Source: Methylobacterium sp. 2A (GTDB lineage: Bacteria > Pseudomonadota > Alphaproteobacteria > Rhizobiales > Beijerinckiaceae). Taken from it: 64,000 nt of DNA. Position numbers and translations under genes: made by a program. Of the stretch, positions 1 to 9,030 are shown one piece after another. Under the pieces are notes generated by a model that ran no database searches, was not told the origin of the DNA, and saw only the letters and a list, made by a program, of their open reading frames with translations. The stretch lies in the NCBI RefSeq assembly GCF_009806555.1, contig NZ_VUOK01000026.1, positions 60,174 to 124,173 of the forward strand. Reading direction: 5' to 3'. The number at the start of each line of letters is the position of its first letter. The first letter of the stretch is position 1.

Positions 1-10
1 CGGAACGCGG

Positions 11-496
11 TCAGGGCGCCCGCTTCTGTCCCCGGCAGAGGCCGCAATCGCCCTCGACCTCGAGGATGCTGTGGGTCGGCGTGAAGCCCGCCCGCTTCAA
101 GGTGCGCTCGAGGCCGCCCTCGACCTCCTCCGTGGACGCCTCGTCGACGGCGCCGCAGGTCCGGCAGATCAGGAAGATGACCCCCTCCCCGGGGGCATGA
201 TCATGCGCGCAGGGGATGAAGGCGTTGCGGCTCGCGATCCGGTGGACCAGCCCCTGCTCCATCAGGAAGTCGAGGGCGCGGTAGACCGAGACCGGCGCCA
301 CGCGCTTACCCGGCACACTGAGGCGCTCGGCGATGTCGTAGGCGCCCTGGGCCTTGCCGGATTCGGCGACCGCCTCCAGAACCTCGCGGCGCAGCGGCGT
401 GAACTGGAGGCCGCGCGCACGGCAGACGGCTTCCGCCCGCGCGACCATGTCACGGGCATCGGTCGGACACACGTCGTGACCGTCCTGGCGGTGCAT
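11..496 (-). CDS. zur: Fur-family zinc uptake regulator (Zur)
   Basis: This is a Fur-superfamily repressor. With zinc bound it should switch off zinc import genes. The 160-residue protein has an N-terminal winged helix (about residues 20-90) and a dimerisation/metal domain with a His-Asp-His cluster at 98-100. It also has two CxxC pairs, near 111/114 and 150/153, of the structural zinc site kind. The ATG at 496 is preferred. An in-frame GTG at 508 would add four residues. The gene is divergent from the znuC-znuB unit, with a Zur-box-like palindrome at 537-551 between them, which fits autoregulation and control of the transporter. It could in principle be a Fur or PerR paralogue, but the ZnuBC neighbours strongly favour Zur. 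Confidence 0.9.
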   Translation of the reverse strand: MHRQDGHDVCPTDARDMVARAEAVCRARGLQFTPLRREVLEAVAESGKAQGAYDIAERLSVPGKRVAPVSVYRALDFLMEQGLVHRIASRNAFIPCAHDHAPGEGVIFLICRTCGAVDEASTEEVEGGLERTLKRAGFTPTHSILEVEGDCGLCRGQKRAP

Positions 497-536
497 GATG
501 GCTCCCACGACAGATCCGCAGGTTGTCCCGCGGGTT

Positions 537-551
537 TGTTACAGTGTATCA
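537..551. promoter_or_regulatory. Probable Zur operator
   Basis: The 15-base site TGTTACAGTGTATCA matches the gammaproteobacterial/alphaproteobacterial Zur-box style TGTTATANTATAACA at 12 of 14 defined positions. It lies between the zur start (496) and the small ORF plus znuC. It is therefore placed to control both directions. The assignment rests on sequence similarity and position only. Confidence 0.65.
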
Positions 552-630
552 CCTCGACCCCGGACCGCACCAGTCTCCCGCACCGTGCGCGCAACCCGCT
601 CCACGCCGGCCCGAGCGCGACGAGGACGCC

Positions 631-765
631 TTGCCCACCACCTCCAGTCCCAGACGTGCGGCCCGGCGATCGCTGTTTCAGAGCGGGCTTGGCCCGCGCC
701 TCGCGCTCGCGGGCGGCCTCTCCGCCCTGGTGTGGCTCATGATCGCGTGGGCACTCACGGCATGA
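631..765 (+). CDS. Small single-pass membrane protein upstream of znuC
   Basis: This is a short reading frame ending in one clear hydrophobic segment (about the last 22 residues, LALAGGLSALVWLMIAWALT) after a basic N-terminal part. Its stop TGA overlaps the znuC start as ATGA, so translation of the two is probably coupled. A TTG at 631 gives 44 residues. The frame stays open back to a TTG at 523, but that longer form would begin upstream of the Zur operator, so the short form is preferred. The function is unknown. It could be an accessory membrane peptide of the zinc transporter or simply a coupling leader for znuC. The start is uncertain. Confidence 0.5.
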   Translation: MPTTSSPRRAARRSLFQSGLGPRLALAGGLSALVWLMIAWALTA

Positions 766-1592
766 GCACCGGCCAGCCGAGCCCCGATCCGATCCGCCTC
801 GTCGGCCTGACTCTGGGCTACGACCGGCATCCGGCCATCCACCACCTCGACGGGTCCGTTCGCGCCGGCGATCTGCTCGCGCTGGTCGGACCGAACGGGG
901 CCGGCAAGTCGACCCTGCTCAAGGGCATCGTTGGCGAGATTCCCTGCCTCGACGGACGCATCGAGCGGAGCGGCGACCTAGCCTACATGCCGCAGGCTGA
1001 CGAGATCGACCGGAGCTTCCCGGTGAGCGTGGCGGATCTCGCCGGGATGGGCCTCTGGCGTCGGGGCGGCGCGTGGCGGAGCCTGGGCCGGCAGCGGCGC
1101 AGGATCGAGGCGGCGCTCGCCGCGGTGGGCCTCGACGGGTTCGAAGCGCGCCCGATCGGCACCCTGTCGGGCGGGCAGTTCCGCCGCGCCCTGTTCGCCC
1201 GGCTGATCCTTCAGGATTGCTCCGTCATCCTCCTGGACGAACCGTTCACCGGGATCGACGCCCGCACCGTCGACGATCTGCTGGCCCTGATCCGGATCTG
1301 GCACGGGGAGGGCCGCACGGTCGTGGCGGCTTTGCACGACCTCGCGCAGGTCCGCGCCCACTTCCCGACCACGCTCCTGCTGGCCCGCACGCCGATCGCC
1401 TGGGGGCCGACGGCCCGGGTGCTGACATCCGAGAACCTCGCCCGTGCCCGTAACCTCTCGGAGGCCTGGGACGAGGAGGCGCCGGTCTGCGCCGGGCCGC
1501 GGGGCGGCGTGGCACACGATCACGGCGCGCACGATCACGGCGCACGTGATCACGGCGCCCATGGCCATCACCACCACGAGGATGCCGCGTGA
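762..1592 (+). CDS. znuC: Zinc ABC transporter ATP-binding protein ZnuC
   Basis: This is the ATPase subunit of a ZnuABC-type zinc importer on the inner face of the cytoplasmic membrane. The 276-residue protein has a Walker A motif GPNGAGKST (about 43-51), the ABC signature LSGGQ (about 135-139) and a Walker B ILLDEP (about 157-163), followed by a switch histidine in LHDLAQ. The ATG at 762 overlaps the preceding small ORF. The stop overlaps the GTG start of znuB. The last 28 or so residues form a tail of His-Asp-His-Gly repeats ending in four consecutive histidines, a likely zinc-binding or sensing extension. The periplasmic binding protein ZnuA is not in this window. Confidence 0.92.
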   Translation: MSTGQPSPDPIRLVGLTLGYDRHPAIHHLDGSVRAGDLLALVGPNGAGKSTLLKGIVGEIPCLDGRIERSGDLAYMPQADEIDRSFPVSVADLAGMGLWRRGGAWRSLGRQRRRIEAALAAVGLDGFEARPIGTLSGGQFRRALFARLILQDCSVILLDEPFTGIDARTVDDLLALIRIWHGEGRTVVAALHDLAQVRAHFPTTLLLARTPIAWGPTARVLTSENLARARNLSEAWDEEAPVCAGPRGGVAHDHGAHDHGARDHGAHGHHHHEDAA

Positions 1593-2464
1593 TCGATCCG
1601 TTCGGGTCCCTGGTCGCGCCGTTCGTGGAGTTCGGCTTCATGCGCCGGGCGCTGGCCGGCTGCCTCGCTCTGTCGGTCTCGGCGCCGCCCGTGGGGGTGT
1701 TCCTGACTTTGCGCCGGATGAGCCTGATGAGCGACGCGATGAGCCACGCCATCCTTCCCGGTGCCGCGGCGGGCTTCCTGGTCGCCGGCCTGTCGCTGCC
1801 CGCGATGACTCTCGGCGGCCTCGTGGCGGGCCTTGCGGTGGCGCTGCTCGCCGGCGCAGCCACCCGCGCCACGGTCGTGCGGGAGGATGCCAACCTCGCG
1901 GCCTTCTACCTGATCTCGCTCGCCGCCGGCGTGCTGCTGGTCTCGCTGCGCGGCTCGCAGATCGACCTGATGCACTTCCTGTTCGGCTCGGTCCTGGCGC
2001 TCGACGATCCCGCCCTATGGCTGCTGGGCGGCATCAGCACGCTGACCCTCGTGGCGCTTGCCGTGATCTACCGGCCGCTCGTGATGGAATGCGTCGATCC
2101 GCTGTTCCTGCGGACGGTGAGCCGCAGCGGCGGGCCGGTTCATCTCGCCTTCCTGGCCCTGGTGGTGATCAACCTCGTGGGCGGATTCCAGGCGCTGGGA
2201 ACCCTGCTGGCGGTGGGCCTGATGCTGCTCCCGGCGGTGGCGGCGCGGTTCTGGACGCGGGACCTCGGCGGCCTCATCCCGGTCTCGATTCTGGTCGCCG
2301 CGCTCGCGAGCGTGACGGGGCTGAGCCTGTCGTATCAGTTCGACCTGCCGAGCGGCCCGGCCATCGTGCTGGCCGCAGGCGTACTCTACCTCGCCTCGAT
2401 GCTCGTGGGCCCGCGCGGCGGGTTGCTGCGCCGCCTCGTGCGGGGGCGCCACCTCGAAGCCTGA
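1589..2464 (+). CDS. znuB: Zinc ABC transporter permease ZnuB
   Basis: This is the membrane channel subunit of the zinc importer, of the ABC-3 (ZnuB/TroC) family. The 291-residue protein is almost wholly hydrophobic, with about eight predicted membrane segments. It carries the family-typical region around LRRMSLMSDAMSHAILPG near residues 37-55. The GTG start at 1589 overlaps the znuC stop (GTGA), so the two subunits are translationally coupled. The stop codon directly abuts that of the convergent SDR gene, leaving no room for an intergenic terminator. Expression is probably zinc-repressed through the operator at 537-551. Confidence 0.92.
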   Translation: MIDPFGSLVAPFVEFGFMRRALAGCLALSVSAPPVGVFLTLRRMSLMSDAMSHAILPGAAAGFLVAGLSLPAMTLGGLVAGLAVALLAGAATRATVVREDANLAAFYLISLAAGVLLVSLRGSQIDLMHFLFGSVLALDDPALWLLGGISTLTLVALAVIYRPLVMECVDPLFLRTVSRSGGPVHLAFLALVVINLVGGFQALGTLLAVGLMLLPAVAARFWTRDLGGLIPVSILVAALASVTGLSLSYQFDLPSGPAIVLAAGVLYLASMLVGPRGGLLRRLVRGRHLEA

Positions 2465-3328
2465 TCAGGGCTGGTCCTTCAAAGCCGCCAGTCCTTCCCG
2501 GTAGGTCGGATAGGCGAGATCGACGCCGAGTTCCTCACGGATCAGCCTGTTCCGCACGCGCTTGTTCTCGCCATAGAAGCTCCGCGCCATCGGCGAGAGG
2601 TCGGCGGTCTCGAAGTCGATCGCGGGCGGCAGCGGCAGGCCGGTCAGGGCGACGGCGTGCTCGGTGACGGTCTGAGGCGCGGTCGGCTCGTCGTCGGTGA
2701 CGTTGTAGATCGCCCCCGCCCGGGGCCGGTCGATCGAGGCCAGCAGCGTCGTGGCGATGTCGTCGACGTGGATGCGGTTGAACACCTGCCCGGCCTTCAC
2801 GATCCGCTGGGAGCGCCCCTCGCGCAGCTTCACGATCGGGTTGCGCCCCGGCCCGTAGATGCCCGACAGCCGAAAGATCTGAACCGCCTTGCCGGTCGCG
2901 GCGCCAAGCGCCAGCCACGCATCCTCCGCGTCGAGCCGGATCTTGGAGCGGACGCTGCGCGGGCTGGCGGGCGTGGCCTCGTCGATCCAGGCGCCCTGCT
3001 GGTCGCCATAGACGCCGATCGTCGAGAGGTAGCCGATCCAGCCGATCCGACTCGCCGCGATCGCGTCGGCGTAGCGGGCGAGCACCGGGTCGCCGTGTTC
3101 ACCGGGGGGCGCCGAGACGAGGAGCACGTCGGTCTCGGCCAGGTCGGCGGCGATGCGGGGATCGTCGGCCTTCGGGCCGAAGGCGCGCATGGCGAAGCCG
3201 GTCTCCGCTGCGAGGCGCTCGGCGGAGGCGGGTTCGGTGACGGTGGCGCACACGGTGTCGAACCGGTCGCGCGCCCGCTCGGCGAAGCGGCGGCCGGTGA
3301 AGCCCAGGCCGAAGACGAAGAGATTCAT
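2465..3328 (-). CDS. SDR-family NAD(P)-dependent oxidoreductase (YeeZ/epimerase-like)
   Basis: This is an extended short-chain dehydrogenase/NAD-dependent epimerase-like protein of 287 residues. The N-terminus begins with the dinucleotide-binding motif GLGFTGRRF, a variant of GxxGxxG. A Ser-Thr...Tyr arrangement (LSTIGVYGD, about residue 104) and the later GIYGPGRN and NVTDDEP motifs are typical of epimerase relatives of the YeeZ type. The substrate cannot be told from sequence. The ATG at 3328 overlaps the queG stop (ATGA), making it the third gene of the fzlA-queG-SDR unit. A longer in-frame start at 3382 would lie inside queG and is less likely. Confidence 0.8.
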   Translation of the reverse strand: MNLFVFGLGFTGRRFAERARDRFDTVCATVTEPASAERLAAETGFAMRAFGPKADDPRIAADLAETDVLLVSAPPGEHGDPVLARYADAIAASRIGWIGYLSTIGVYGDQQGAWIDEATPASPRSVRSKIRLDAEDAWLALGAATGKAVQIFRLSGIYGPGRNPIVKLREGRSQRIVKAGQVFNRIHVDDIATTLLASIDRPRAGAIYNVTDDEPTAPQTVTEHAVALTGLPLPPAIDFETADLSPMARSFYGENKRVRNRLIREELGVDLAYPTYREGLAALKDQP

Positions 3329-4503
3329 GCCGCCGATGTCTCGCCGGCATAGGCTTCCGTCAAGCCGAGAGCGGCCCGCCACTCGTCGCGGACATGGGGA
3401 TCAGTCTCGCCCGACCCGTGCCGACGATGCAGGGTCCGGAGGGCCTCCGGCTCGAGCAACCGCCCGCAGGCCCAGACCGCCATGCCGCGCACCAGCGGCG
3501 CGGCATCGGAGAGTCGCGCGACCGCCACCCCGGCAAGGTCGGGCGCGCCGGAATTGCCGACCGCGATCATCACGTTGCGCAGGAACCGGTCGCGGCCGGT
3601 GCGCTTCACCGGCGTGCCGGCGAACAGGCTCCGGAAGGCCGCATCGTCGAGGGCGGCGAGATCGGCGAGCGGCGGTGCCGCGAGATCCGCGCGGGCCGCG
3701 AGGCGGGTCTCGGCGGCCGCCCGGGCGAACTTGTTCCAGGGGCAGACCGCGAGGCAGTCGTCGCAGCCGAAGACGCGGTTGCCGATGGCGGGCCGGAATT
3801 CAGCCGGGATCGGGCCGGCATGCTCGATGGTCAGGTACGCGATGCAGCGCCGCGCATCGAGGCGGTAGGGCGCCGGGAACGCGTCCGTCGGGCAGATGTC
3901 GAGGCAGGCGCGGCAGGAGCCGCAATGGTCGCGGCCGGGCGCGTCGGGCTCGAACTCCGCGCTCGTGTAGATCGCCCCGAGCAGGAGCCAGTTGCCGTGC
4001 GCGCGGGAGATCAGAACCGTGTGCTTCCCTTGCCAGCCGAGCCCGGCCGCCTCGGCGAGCGTCTTCTCCATGACCGGGGCGGTGTCGCAAAAGACCTTCA
4101 CCCGCGCGTCGCCCTTCGCCGACAGGTAGCCGCCGAGTTCTTTCAGTTTGCCCTTCAAAACCTCGTGATAATCCCGCCGCTGGGCATAGGCCGCAACGGC
4201 GCCGCGCTCCGGCTGCGCGACGAGGGCCAGGGGATCATGCTCGGGCCGGTAGCTCATCGCCACGACCAGGATGCTGCGCAGGCCGGGCCACAGGCCGGTC
4301 GGGCGGGCGCGCTGGTCGGCCCGCTCCGCCATCCAGTCCATGGTGCCGTGCGCGCCCTCGGCGAGCCAAGTCGAGAGCCGTCCGGGCAGGTCCGGCAGGC
4401 GGTCGGGCCGGGTCACGCGCAGGCCGCAGAAGCCCAGCGCCCGGGCCCGGGTCTCGACGAGGCGGCGCAGCTCGGCGCCGAAATAGGTCCGTCGGGTGTT
4501 CAG
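3325..4503 (-). CDS. queG: tRNA epoxyqueuosine(34) reductase QueG
   Basis: This cobalamin-dependent iron-sulfur enzyme carries out the last step of queuosine synthesis in tRNA. The two ferredoxin-like cysteine clusters are plain ([14 protein letters not shown] and [13 protein letters not shown]). They are followed by a HEAT-like C-terminal region ending near [13 protein letters not shown]. The length of about 392 residues is normal. No ATG, GTG or TTG lies near the expected N-terminus. The best start is a CTG at 4503 that overlaps the upstream stop as CTGA, implying translational coupling. The frame stays open far upstream but that part is antisense-like noise overlapping the GST gene. The start codon is therefore the weak point of this call. 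Confidence 0.9.
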   Translation of the reverse strand: MNTRRTYFGAELRRLVETRARALGFCGLRVTRPDRLPDLPGRLSTWLAEGAHGTMDWMAERADQRARPTGLWPGLRSILVVAMSYRPEHDPLALVAQPERGAVAAYAQRRDYHEVLKGKLKELGGYLSAKGDARVKVFCDTAPVMEKTLAEAAGLGWQGKHTVLISRAHGNWLLLGAIYTSAEFEPDAPGRDHCGSCRACLDICPTDAFPAPYRLDARRCIAYLTIEHAGPIPAEFRPAIGNRVFGCDDCLAVCPWNKFARAAAETRLAARADLAAPPLADLAALDDAAFRSLFAGTPVKRTGRDRFLRNVMIAVGNSGAPDLAGVAVARLSDAAPLVRGMAVWACGRLLEPEALRTLHRRHGSGETDPHVRDEWRAALGLTEAYAGETSAA

Positions 4504-5192
4504 AAATCCAGATCCGCGTAATGGGCGGCCGGCGGCATGCCGGCGACCCGATCGGCGAGCAGCCCCCGGAACGAGGGCCGCGACTTGACCCTCGCGTACC
4601 AGTTCCGCGCCATCTCGTCCTCGTCCCAGGGCACATCCCCGAGATAGTCGACGCAGGAGAGATGGGCGGCTGCCGCGAGATCGGCATAGGTCAGGTTGTC
4701 GCCCGCGATCCAGCGCCGCCGGGCGATCAGGTAGCCGATATACTTGAGATGGTAGCGCACGTTCGTCCGCGCGGCCCGGATCGCGTTCATGTCGGGCGGG
4801 CCGCCGCCCTGGTTGGTCGACATGAAGCGCTTCGAGATCTTCTCGTTGACGAGGTAGCCCGTCACCTCCGCTTCGAACTTCACGAGGAACCAGTCGAGCA
4901 GCCGCCGCACCTCGACGCGCTCCACCGTATCCTCCGGCAACAGGCGGCGCCCCGAGAGGCCCAGCCCCCGGGTCTCGTCGAGATATTCGGCGATGACGCC
5001 CGCACCGGGCACGACGAGGCCGTTCTGTTCCAGAAGCACGGGCGTCAGACCCGCCGGATTGATCAGCAGGAAATCGTCCCGGCGCTCCCAGGGCCGTTCC
5101 TCGAACAGCGTCGGCTCCATGCCCATCTCGGCGAGCACGAGACGGATGAACCGGGAATTCGCGCAGAAGGGGAAATGATAGAGGGTCGCCAT
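4500..5192 (-). CDS. fzlA: GST-fold protein, probable FtsZ-binding FzlA
   Basis: This 230-residue protein has a glutathione S-transferase fold: an N-terminal thioredoxin-like domain (start [15 protein letters not shown], then the PAGLTPVL turn) and an all-helical C-terminal domain with [13 protein letters not shown]. The PWERR motif after the first helix, the 230-residue length and the C-terminal YADLDF tail recall FzlA. In Caulobacter FzlA binds FtsZ and is needed for constriction. That identity is from memory of the family, not from an alignment. It is the first gene of the operon with queG and the SDR gene. A generic glutathione transferase is the alternative. Confidence 0.75.
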   Translation of the reverse strand: MATLYHFPFCANSRFIRLVLAEMGMEPTLFEERPWERRDDFLLINPAGLTPVLLEQNGLVVPGAGVIAEYLDETRGLGLSGRRLLPEDTVERVEVRRLLDWFLVKFEAEVTGYLVNEKISKRFMSTNQGGGPPDMNAIRAARTNVRYHLKYIGYLIARRRWIAGDNLTYADLAAAAHLSCVDYLGDVPWDEDEMARNWYARVKSRPSFRGLLADRVAGMPPAAHYADLDF

Positions 5193-5444
5193 CGAGGCCG
5201 TGCGGGACGTTCGGTCGGGCAGCGCGGCCGGTCCCGCGCTCGTCGAGGATCCTGAAGCGCGGGTCTTCAGCGCGCAGGACTTCGGACCGAGCGTTATTGC
5301 CCGACCGTTGCCGAGCCCTTAACACGCGCAGCCGGTATCGGTAACCGCCCGTCAACTCTGATGGGCGAACCCTCCGGCCAACCCTTCACATGGTGCGGCA
5401 TGCCCGGCACGGGCCGGCGCGCGCCTGCGGCACAGGACGTCACG

Positions 5445-6248
5445 ATGGATCCGGCAAGCATCGGCAAGGCAGTCCTGCTCGCGCTGGTTGAGGGCGCGAC
5501 CGAGTTCATCCCGGTCTCCTCCACGGGGCACCAGCTGCTCGTCGGCCACTTCATCGGCTTTCACTCGCCCAACAACACCTTCGAGGTGCTGATCCAGCTC
5601 GGCGCGATCCTGGCGATCCTGCTGGTCTATTTCCGCCGCCTGCTCGGCATCGCCACCGCGCTGCCGAACGATCCGAACGCCCGCCGCTTCGTGCTCGGCA
5701 TCCTGGTGGCGTTCCTGCCGGCGGCGATCATCGGCGGCCTCTTCTCGAAGGTCATCAAGGCGTATCTGTTCAACCCATGGATCGTCTGCGCGACCCTGGT
5801 GGCGGGCGGCCTCGTACTGCTCGTGATCGACGACACCGACCTCAAGGTGCGCAAGCGGGACGTCTACGACTTCTCCCTGCCGATGGACCTGAAGATCGGC
5901 ATCTTCCAGTGCCTCGCCATGATCCCGGGCGTGTCGCGCTCGGGCGCCACCATCGTGGGGGCGATGCTGATGGGCGCCGACAAGCGCTCGGCGACCGAAT
6001 TCTCGTTCTACCTCGCCATGCCCACCATGGCGGGCGCCTTCGCCAAGGACCTCTTGGACAATTACAAATACCTGTCGAGCAACGATGTCGGCCTGATCGT
6101 GATCGGCTTCATCGTGTCGTTCATCTCGGCGCTGTTCGTGGTGCGGGTGCTGCTGGACTACGTCTCCCGCCACGGCTTCTGGCTGTTCGCGTGGTGGCGG
6201 ATCATCGTCGGCGCGCTGGGTTTCGCGGGACTGATCATCTTCGGCTGA
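5445..6248 (+). CDS. uppP: Undecaprenyl-diphosphate phosphatase UppP (BacA)
   Basis: This integral membrane phosphatase recycles undecaprenyl pyrophosphate, the lipid carrier for peptidoglycan and polysaccharide precursors. The 267-residue sequence shows the family signatures [17 protein letters not shown] (about residues 17-33) and [15 protein letters not shown] (about 161-175), which hold the catalytic Glu, His and Arg residues. Eight or so membrane segments surround them. The ATG at 5445 was chosen. The open frame reaches back to 5361, but the added residues are not hydrophobic and lack family similarity. It is divergent from fzlA across about 250 bases. Confidence 0.95.
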   Translation: MDPASIGKAVLLALVEGATEFIPVSSTGHQLLVGHFIGFHSPNNTFEVLIQLGAILAILLVYFRRLLGIATALPNDPNARRFVLGILVAFLPAAIIGGLFSKVIKAYLFNPWIVCATLVAGGLVLLVIDDTDLKVRKRDVYDFSLPMDLKIGIFQCLAMIPGVSRSGATIVGAMLMGADKRSATEFSFYLAMPTMAGAFAKDLLDNYKYLSSNDVGLIVIGFIVSFISALFVVRVLLDYVSRHGFWLFAWWRIIVGALGFAGLIIFG

Positions 6249-6582
6249 TCGTTCTCTCCTCGCTCAGCATGGCTCCAGGCCACACAGGGTTGAGCTTTCC
6301 ACGGGCTCGCCCCCCAGCCTGAAGGGACGCGGGTCCCCTCTTCCGCACGGGAGAAGGCATGCATCGCGCTCTGTCGTAAGCCGCGTGCCTCTTTCAGGAT
6401 CTCGGATGCAGACCGGGGAGGAGGAGGCTCATCGCCTCACCGGCTGAGATCTGCGCACTTCAAAACGCAGGCACGCAACACTCAAGCTTTCCTCAACCAT
6501 CGGGCGATTGCCAGCGGCGGAGCGGCGTGCGAGGCAATCGCATGAAAGCGGCGCACGAGACACCGCGCTCTGGGACGCTCCG
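6249..6582. other. Intergenic region with a dispersed repeat
   Basis: About 330 bases between uppP and mcmB hold no convincing gene. The notable content is one copy of a 56-base repeat (6336-6391), whose partner lies at 10304-10359. The rest is presumably the mcmB promoter region, but no clear promoter boxes were recognised. Confidence 0.6.
6336..6391 (+). repeat. Dispersed intergenic repeat, copy 1
   Basis: This 56-base segment aligns without gaps to 10304-10359 with 12 mismatches (about 79% identity). The last 27 bases are the best conserved, with only three differences. The first half contains an imperfect hairpin (CTTCC...GGGAGAAG). Both copies lie between genes in the same orientation. 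Confidence 0.65.
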
Positions 6583-8472
6583 ATGGAAGACAGACCGCTC
6601 GCCGACCTCTTCGAACCCGCGAACCGGGCGCGCTGGCTCGGCCTCGTCGAGGGTGTCCTCAAGGGGGCGGATTTCGAGAAGCGGCTGGTCTCCCGCACGG
6701 CGGACGGCCTGCGGATCGAGCCGCTCTACGGCCCGGCCGAGCCGGCCGCGCAGCCGGTGCGCGAGCCAGGACCGTGGCGGATCGCCCAGCGGATGGATCA
6801 TCCGGATCTCGCAGCCGCCAACACCCAGGCGCTGACCGATCTCGAAGGCGGCGCGGACGCCCTCGTCCTGGCCTTCGCCGGTGCGCCCGGCGCCCGCGGC
6901 TACGGCCTGAATGCGGCGAGCGTCGAGGATCTCGACGCCGCGCTGAAGGGTGTGACGCTGCCCCTGATCAACCTGCGCCTCGATGCCGGCGGCCGGGGCC
7001 TCGAAGCGGCTCGGCTCGTCAAGGCGCTGGCGGAGCGGCGGGGCGAGGATCTGTCGAGTTACGATCTCGACCTCGGGATCGATCCGGTCGGCGTTCTGGC
7101 GGCGACCGGGAGCCTGGGCGCGGTCTGGAACGAGATCGCACCGCGCATCGCCGGAGCCGCGGCAGAGTTAGAGGCGGCCGGATTCCGGGGGCGGGTCTTC
7201 CTGGCCGATGGGCGCCCGTACCACGAAGCCGGAGCGGGCGAAGCGGCCGAACTCGGCGCGGTGCTGGCGACCGCGGTGACCTATCTGCGTGCCCTGGAGG
7301 CCGACGGTCACGATCTCGATACGGCCCGCTCGCGCATCGCGGTGCTGCTGGCGGCCGACGCCGACGAGTTCGTCACGGTCGCAAAATTCCGCGCCCTGCG
7401 GCGCCTCTGGGCCCGGGTCGAGCAGGCCTGCGGACTGGAGCCGAAGCCGCTGCGTCTCCACGCCGAGACCGCGTGGCGGATGGTGACCCGGCGCGACCCG
7501 TTCGTGAACATGCTGCGCACCGGCATGGCGGCGGCTGCGGCCGGGATGGGCGGCGCCGACAGCGTCACGGTCCTGCCCTACACGCAGGCGCTCGGCCTGC
7601 CCGACGCCTTCGCCCGGCGCGTGGCCCGCAACAGCCAGATCGTGCTGATCGAGGAATCGCACCTCGCCCGGGTCAGCGACCCCGCCGCAGGTGCGGGCGG
7701 CTTCGAGGCGCTGACCGCGGAGATCGCCGAGGCCGCCTGGGCCGCGTTCCAGGCGATCGAGGCCGAGGGCGGGATCGTCGCCTCCCTCAGCGTCGGCAAG
7801 CTGCAGCGGCGGATCGAGCTGATTCGCGAGGCGCGCATGAAGGCCGTGGCGACCCGCCGCGAAGCCCTCACGGGCGCCAGCGAGTTCCCGAACCTCGCCG
7901 AGAAGCCGGTCACGGTGCTCGACGTGCCGAAGGTCGCGGCACCGCGCGGCGCCAATTTCGGTCCCGGCTCGGCGGTCGCGTGCGATGCCCTGCCGTCGCA
8001 GCGCCTCGCCGAGCCCTATGAGGCCCTGCGCGACGCCTCCGACGCCTATCAGGCCAAGACCGGCCGGCGGCCGGCCGTGTTCCTCGCCAATCTCGGCGCT
8101 GTCGCGGCATTCAACGCCCGGGCGACCTTCGCGGCCAACGCCTTCGCGGCCGGCGGCATCGAGGCCCTGTCGAATGACGGCTTCGCCGATGCCGGGGCTG
8201 TCGCGGCGGCGTTCCGGGATTCCGGCGCGGCGCTCGCCTGCATCTGCTCCACGGACGCGATCTACGCGGAACGGGCGGTCCAGACGGCGGAAGCGCTCGC
8301 GCAGGCCGGTGCTGGGGTGATCTACCTCGCCGGCAAGCCCTCGGACCTCGCCGAGCCCTTGAAGCAGGCGGGGGTACAGGCTTTCCTGCATGTCGGCTGC
8401 GACCTGCTCGCCTTGCTCAACGGTGCGTTGCGCGCGGCGATGCGAGCCCCATCGCCGCAGCGGACCGCCTGA
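6583..8472 (+). CDS. mcmB: Methylmalonyl-CoA mutase small (beta) subunit
   Basis: This is the non-catalytic partner of adenosylcobalamin-dependent methylmalonyl-CoA mutase, which interconverts methylmalonyl-CoA and succinyl-CoA (propionate and ethylmalonyl-CoA pathways). The 629-residue protein has the mutase TIM-barrel domain (for example the MLRTGMAAAAAGMGGADSV stretch near residue 311) and a C-terminal flavodoxin-like domain. The DxHxxG cobalamin-binding motif of the large subunit is absent, as expected for the small subunit. The ATG at 6583 matches the family N-terminus (LADLFEPANRARW). No large-subunit gene is adjacent, so the two chains are encoded at separate loci. Confidence 0.88.
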   Translation: MEDRPLADLFEPANRARWLGLVEGVLKGADFEKRLVSRTADGLRIEPLYGPAEPAAQPVREPGPWRIAQRMDHPDLAAANTQALTDLEGGADALVLAFAGAPGARGYGLNAASVEDLDAALKGVTLPLINLRLDAGGRGLEAARLVKALAERRGEDLSSYDLDLGIDPVGVLAATGSLGAVWNEIAPRIAGAAAELEAAGFRGRVFLADGRPYHEAGAGEAAELGAVLATAVTYLRALEADGHDLDTARSRIAVLLAADADEFVTVAKFRALRRLWARVEQACGLEPKPLRLHAETAWRMVTRRDPFVNMLRTGMAAAAAGMGGADSVTVLPYTQALGLPDAFARRVARNSQIVLIEESHLARVSDPAAGAGGFEALTAEIAEAAWAAFQAIEAEGGIVASLSVGKLQRRIELIREARMKAVATRREALTGASEFPNLAEKPVTVLDVPKVAAPRGANFGPGSAVACDALPSQRLAEPYEALRDASDAYQAKTGRRPAVFLANLGAVAAFNARATFAANAFAAGGIEALSNDGFADAGAVAAAFRDSGAALACICSTDAIYAERAVQTAEALAQAGAGVIYLAGKPSDLAEPLKQAGVQAFLHVGCDLLALLNGALRAAMRAPSPQRTA

Positions 8473-8506
8473 TACAGCCGCCCTCCGAAAGCCGAATCGA
8501 AGCCGC

Positions 8507-8881
8507 ATGACGCGCCTGATCGCCGCCCTCCTGATCCTCGCCGGCACCGTTCCGGCCCTCGCGCTTTCCCGCGGCGTGCCGGTCCCGGACCGCTACGACG
8601 GGACGTGGAGCGTCGAGATCATCACCGAGGCCGGTACGTGCGACCGGGCCTACCGCTACCCCGTCCGGATCGAGCACGGGCAGGCCCGCTTCATCGGAAC
8701 GGCGTTCACGGTCCAGGGCAGCGTCGCCGGCAACGGGGCCGTCCGCGGCTCCATATCCAACGGCACCGCGACGGCGAATGTGCGCGGGCGCCTCGGTCTC
8801 GACGGCTTCGGGGCCGGCACCTGGGTCGCCTCCGGCGCACTCGAATGTCGTGGGCACTGGAACGCCGAGCGTCGCAGCTGA
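8507..8881 (+). CDS. Small exported protein of unknown function
   Basis: This 124-residue protein begins with a good signal peptide (MTRLIAALLILAGTVPALALS). The mature part contains YDGTWSVEIITEAGTCDRAYRYPVRI-like sequence with two spaced cysteines, one near residue 45 and one near 114. They could form a disulfide. It is probably periplasmic, with a small beta-rich fold resembling other short 'TWSV' proteins of Hyphomicrobiales, but no function is recognised. It starts 34 bases after mcmB on the same strand, so it may share its transcript. Confidence 0.7.
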   Translation: MTRLIAALLILAGTVPALALSRGVPVPDRYDGTWSVEIITEAGTCDRAYRYPVRIEHGQARFIGTAFTVQGSVAGNGAVRGSISNGTATANVRGRLGLDGFGAGTWVASGALECRGHWNAERRS

Positions 8882-9030
8882 GGGGCAGCCGAGGAGGCTG
8901 CGACTTCGCGTCTCGGAACAACCGCGCTTCTGCCCGAAAACCGGCCCAGACGATGCGTCGTCAGCCCCGTTCCCGACGCAATCATGAGGGAATGCTGAAC
9001 ACGGTTCGGATCCCACACGAGGCCGCCCGT

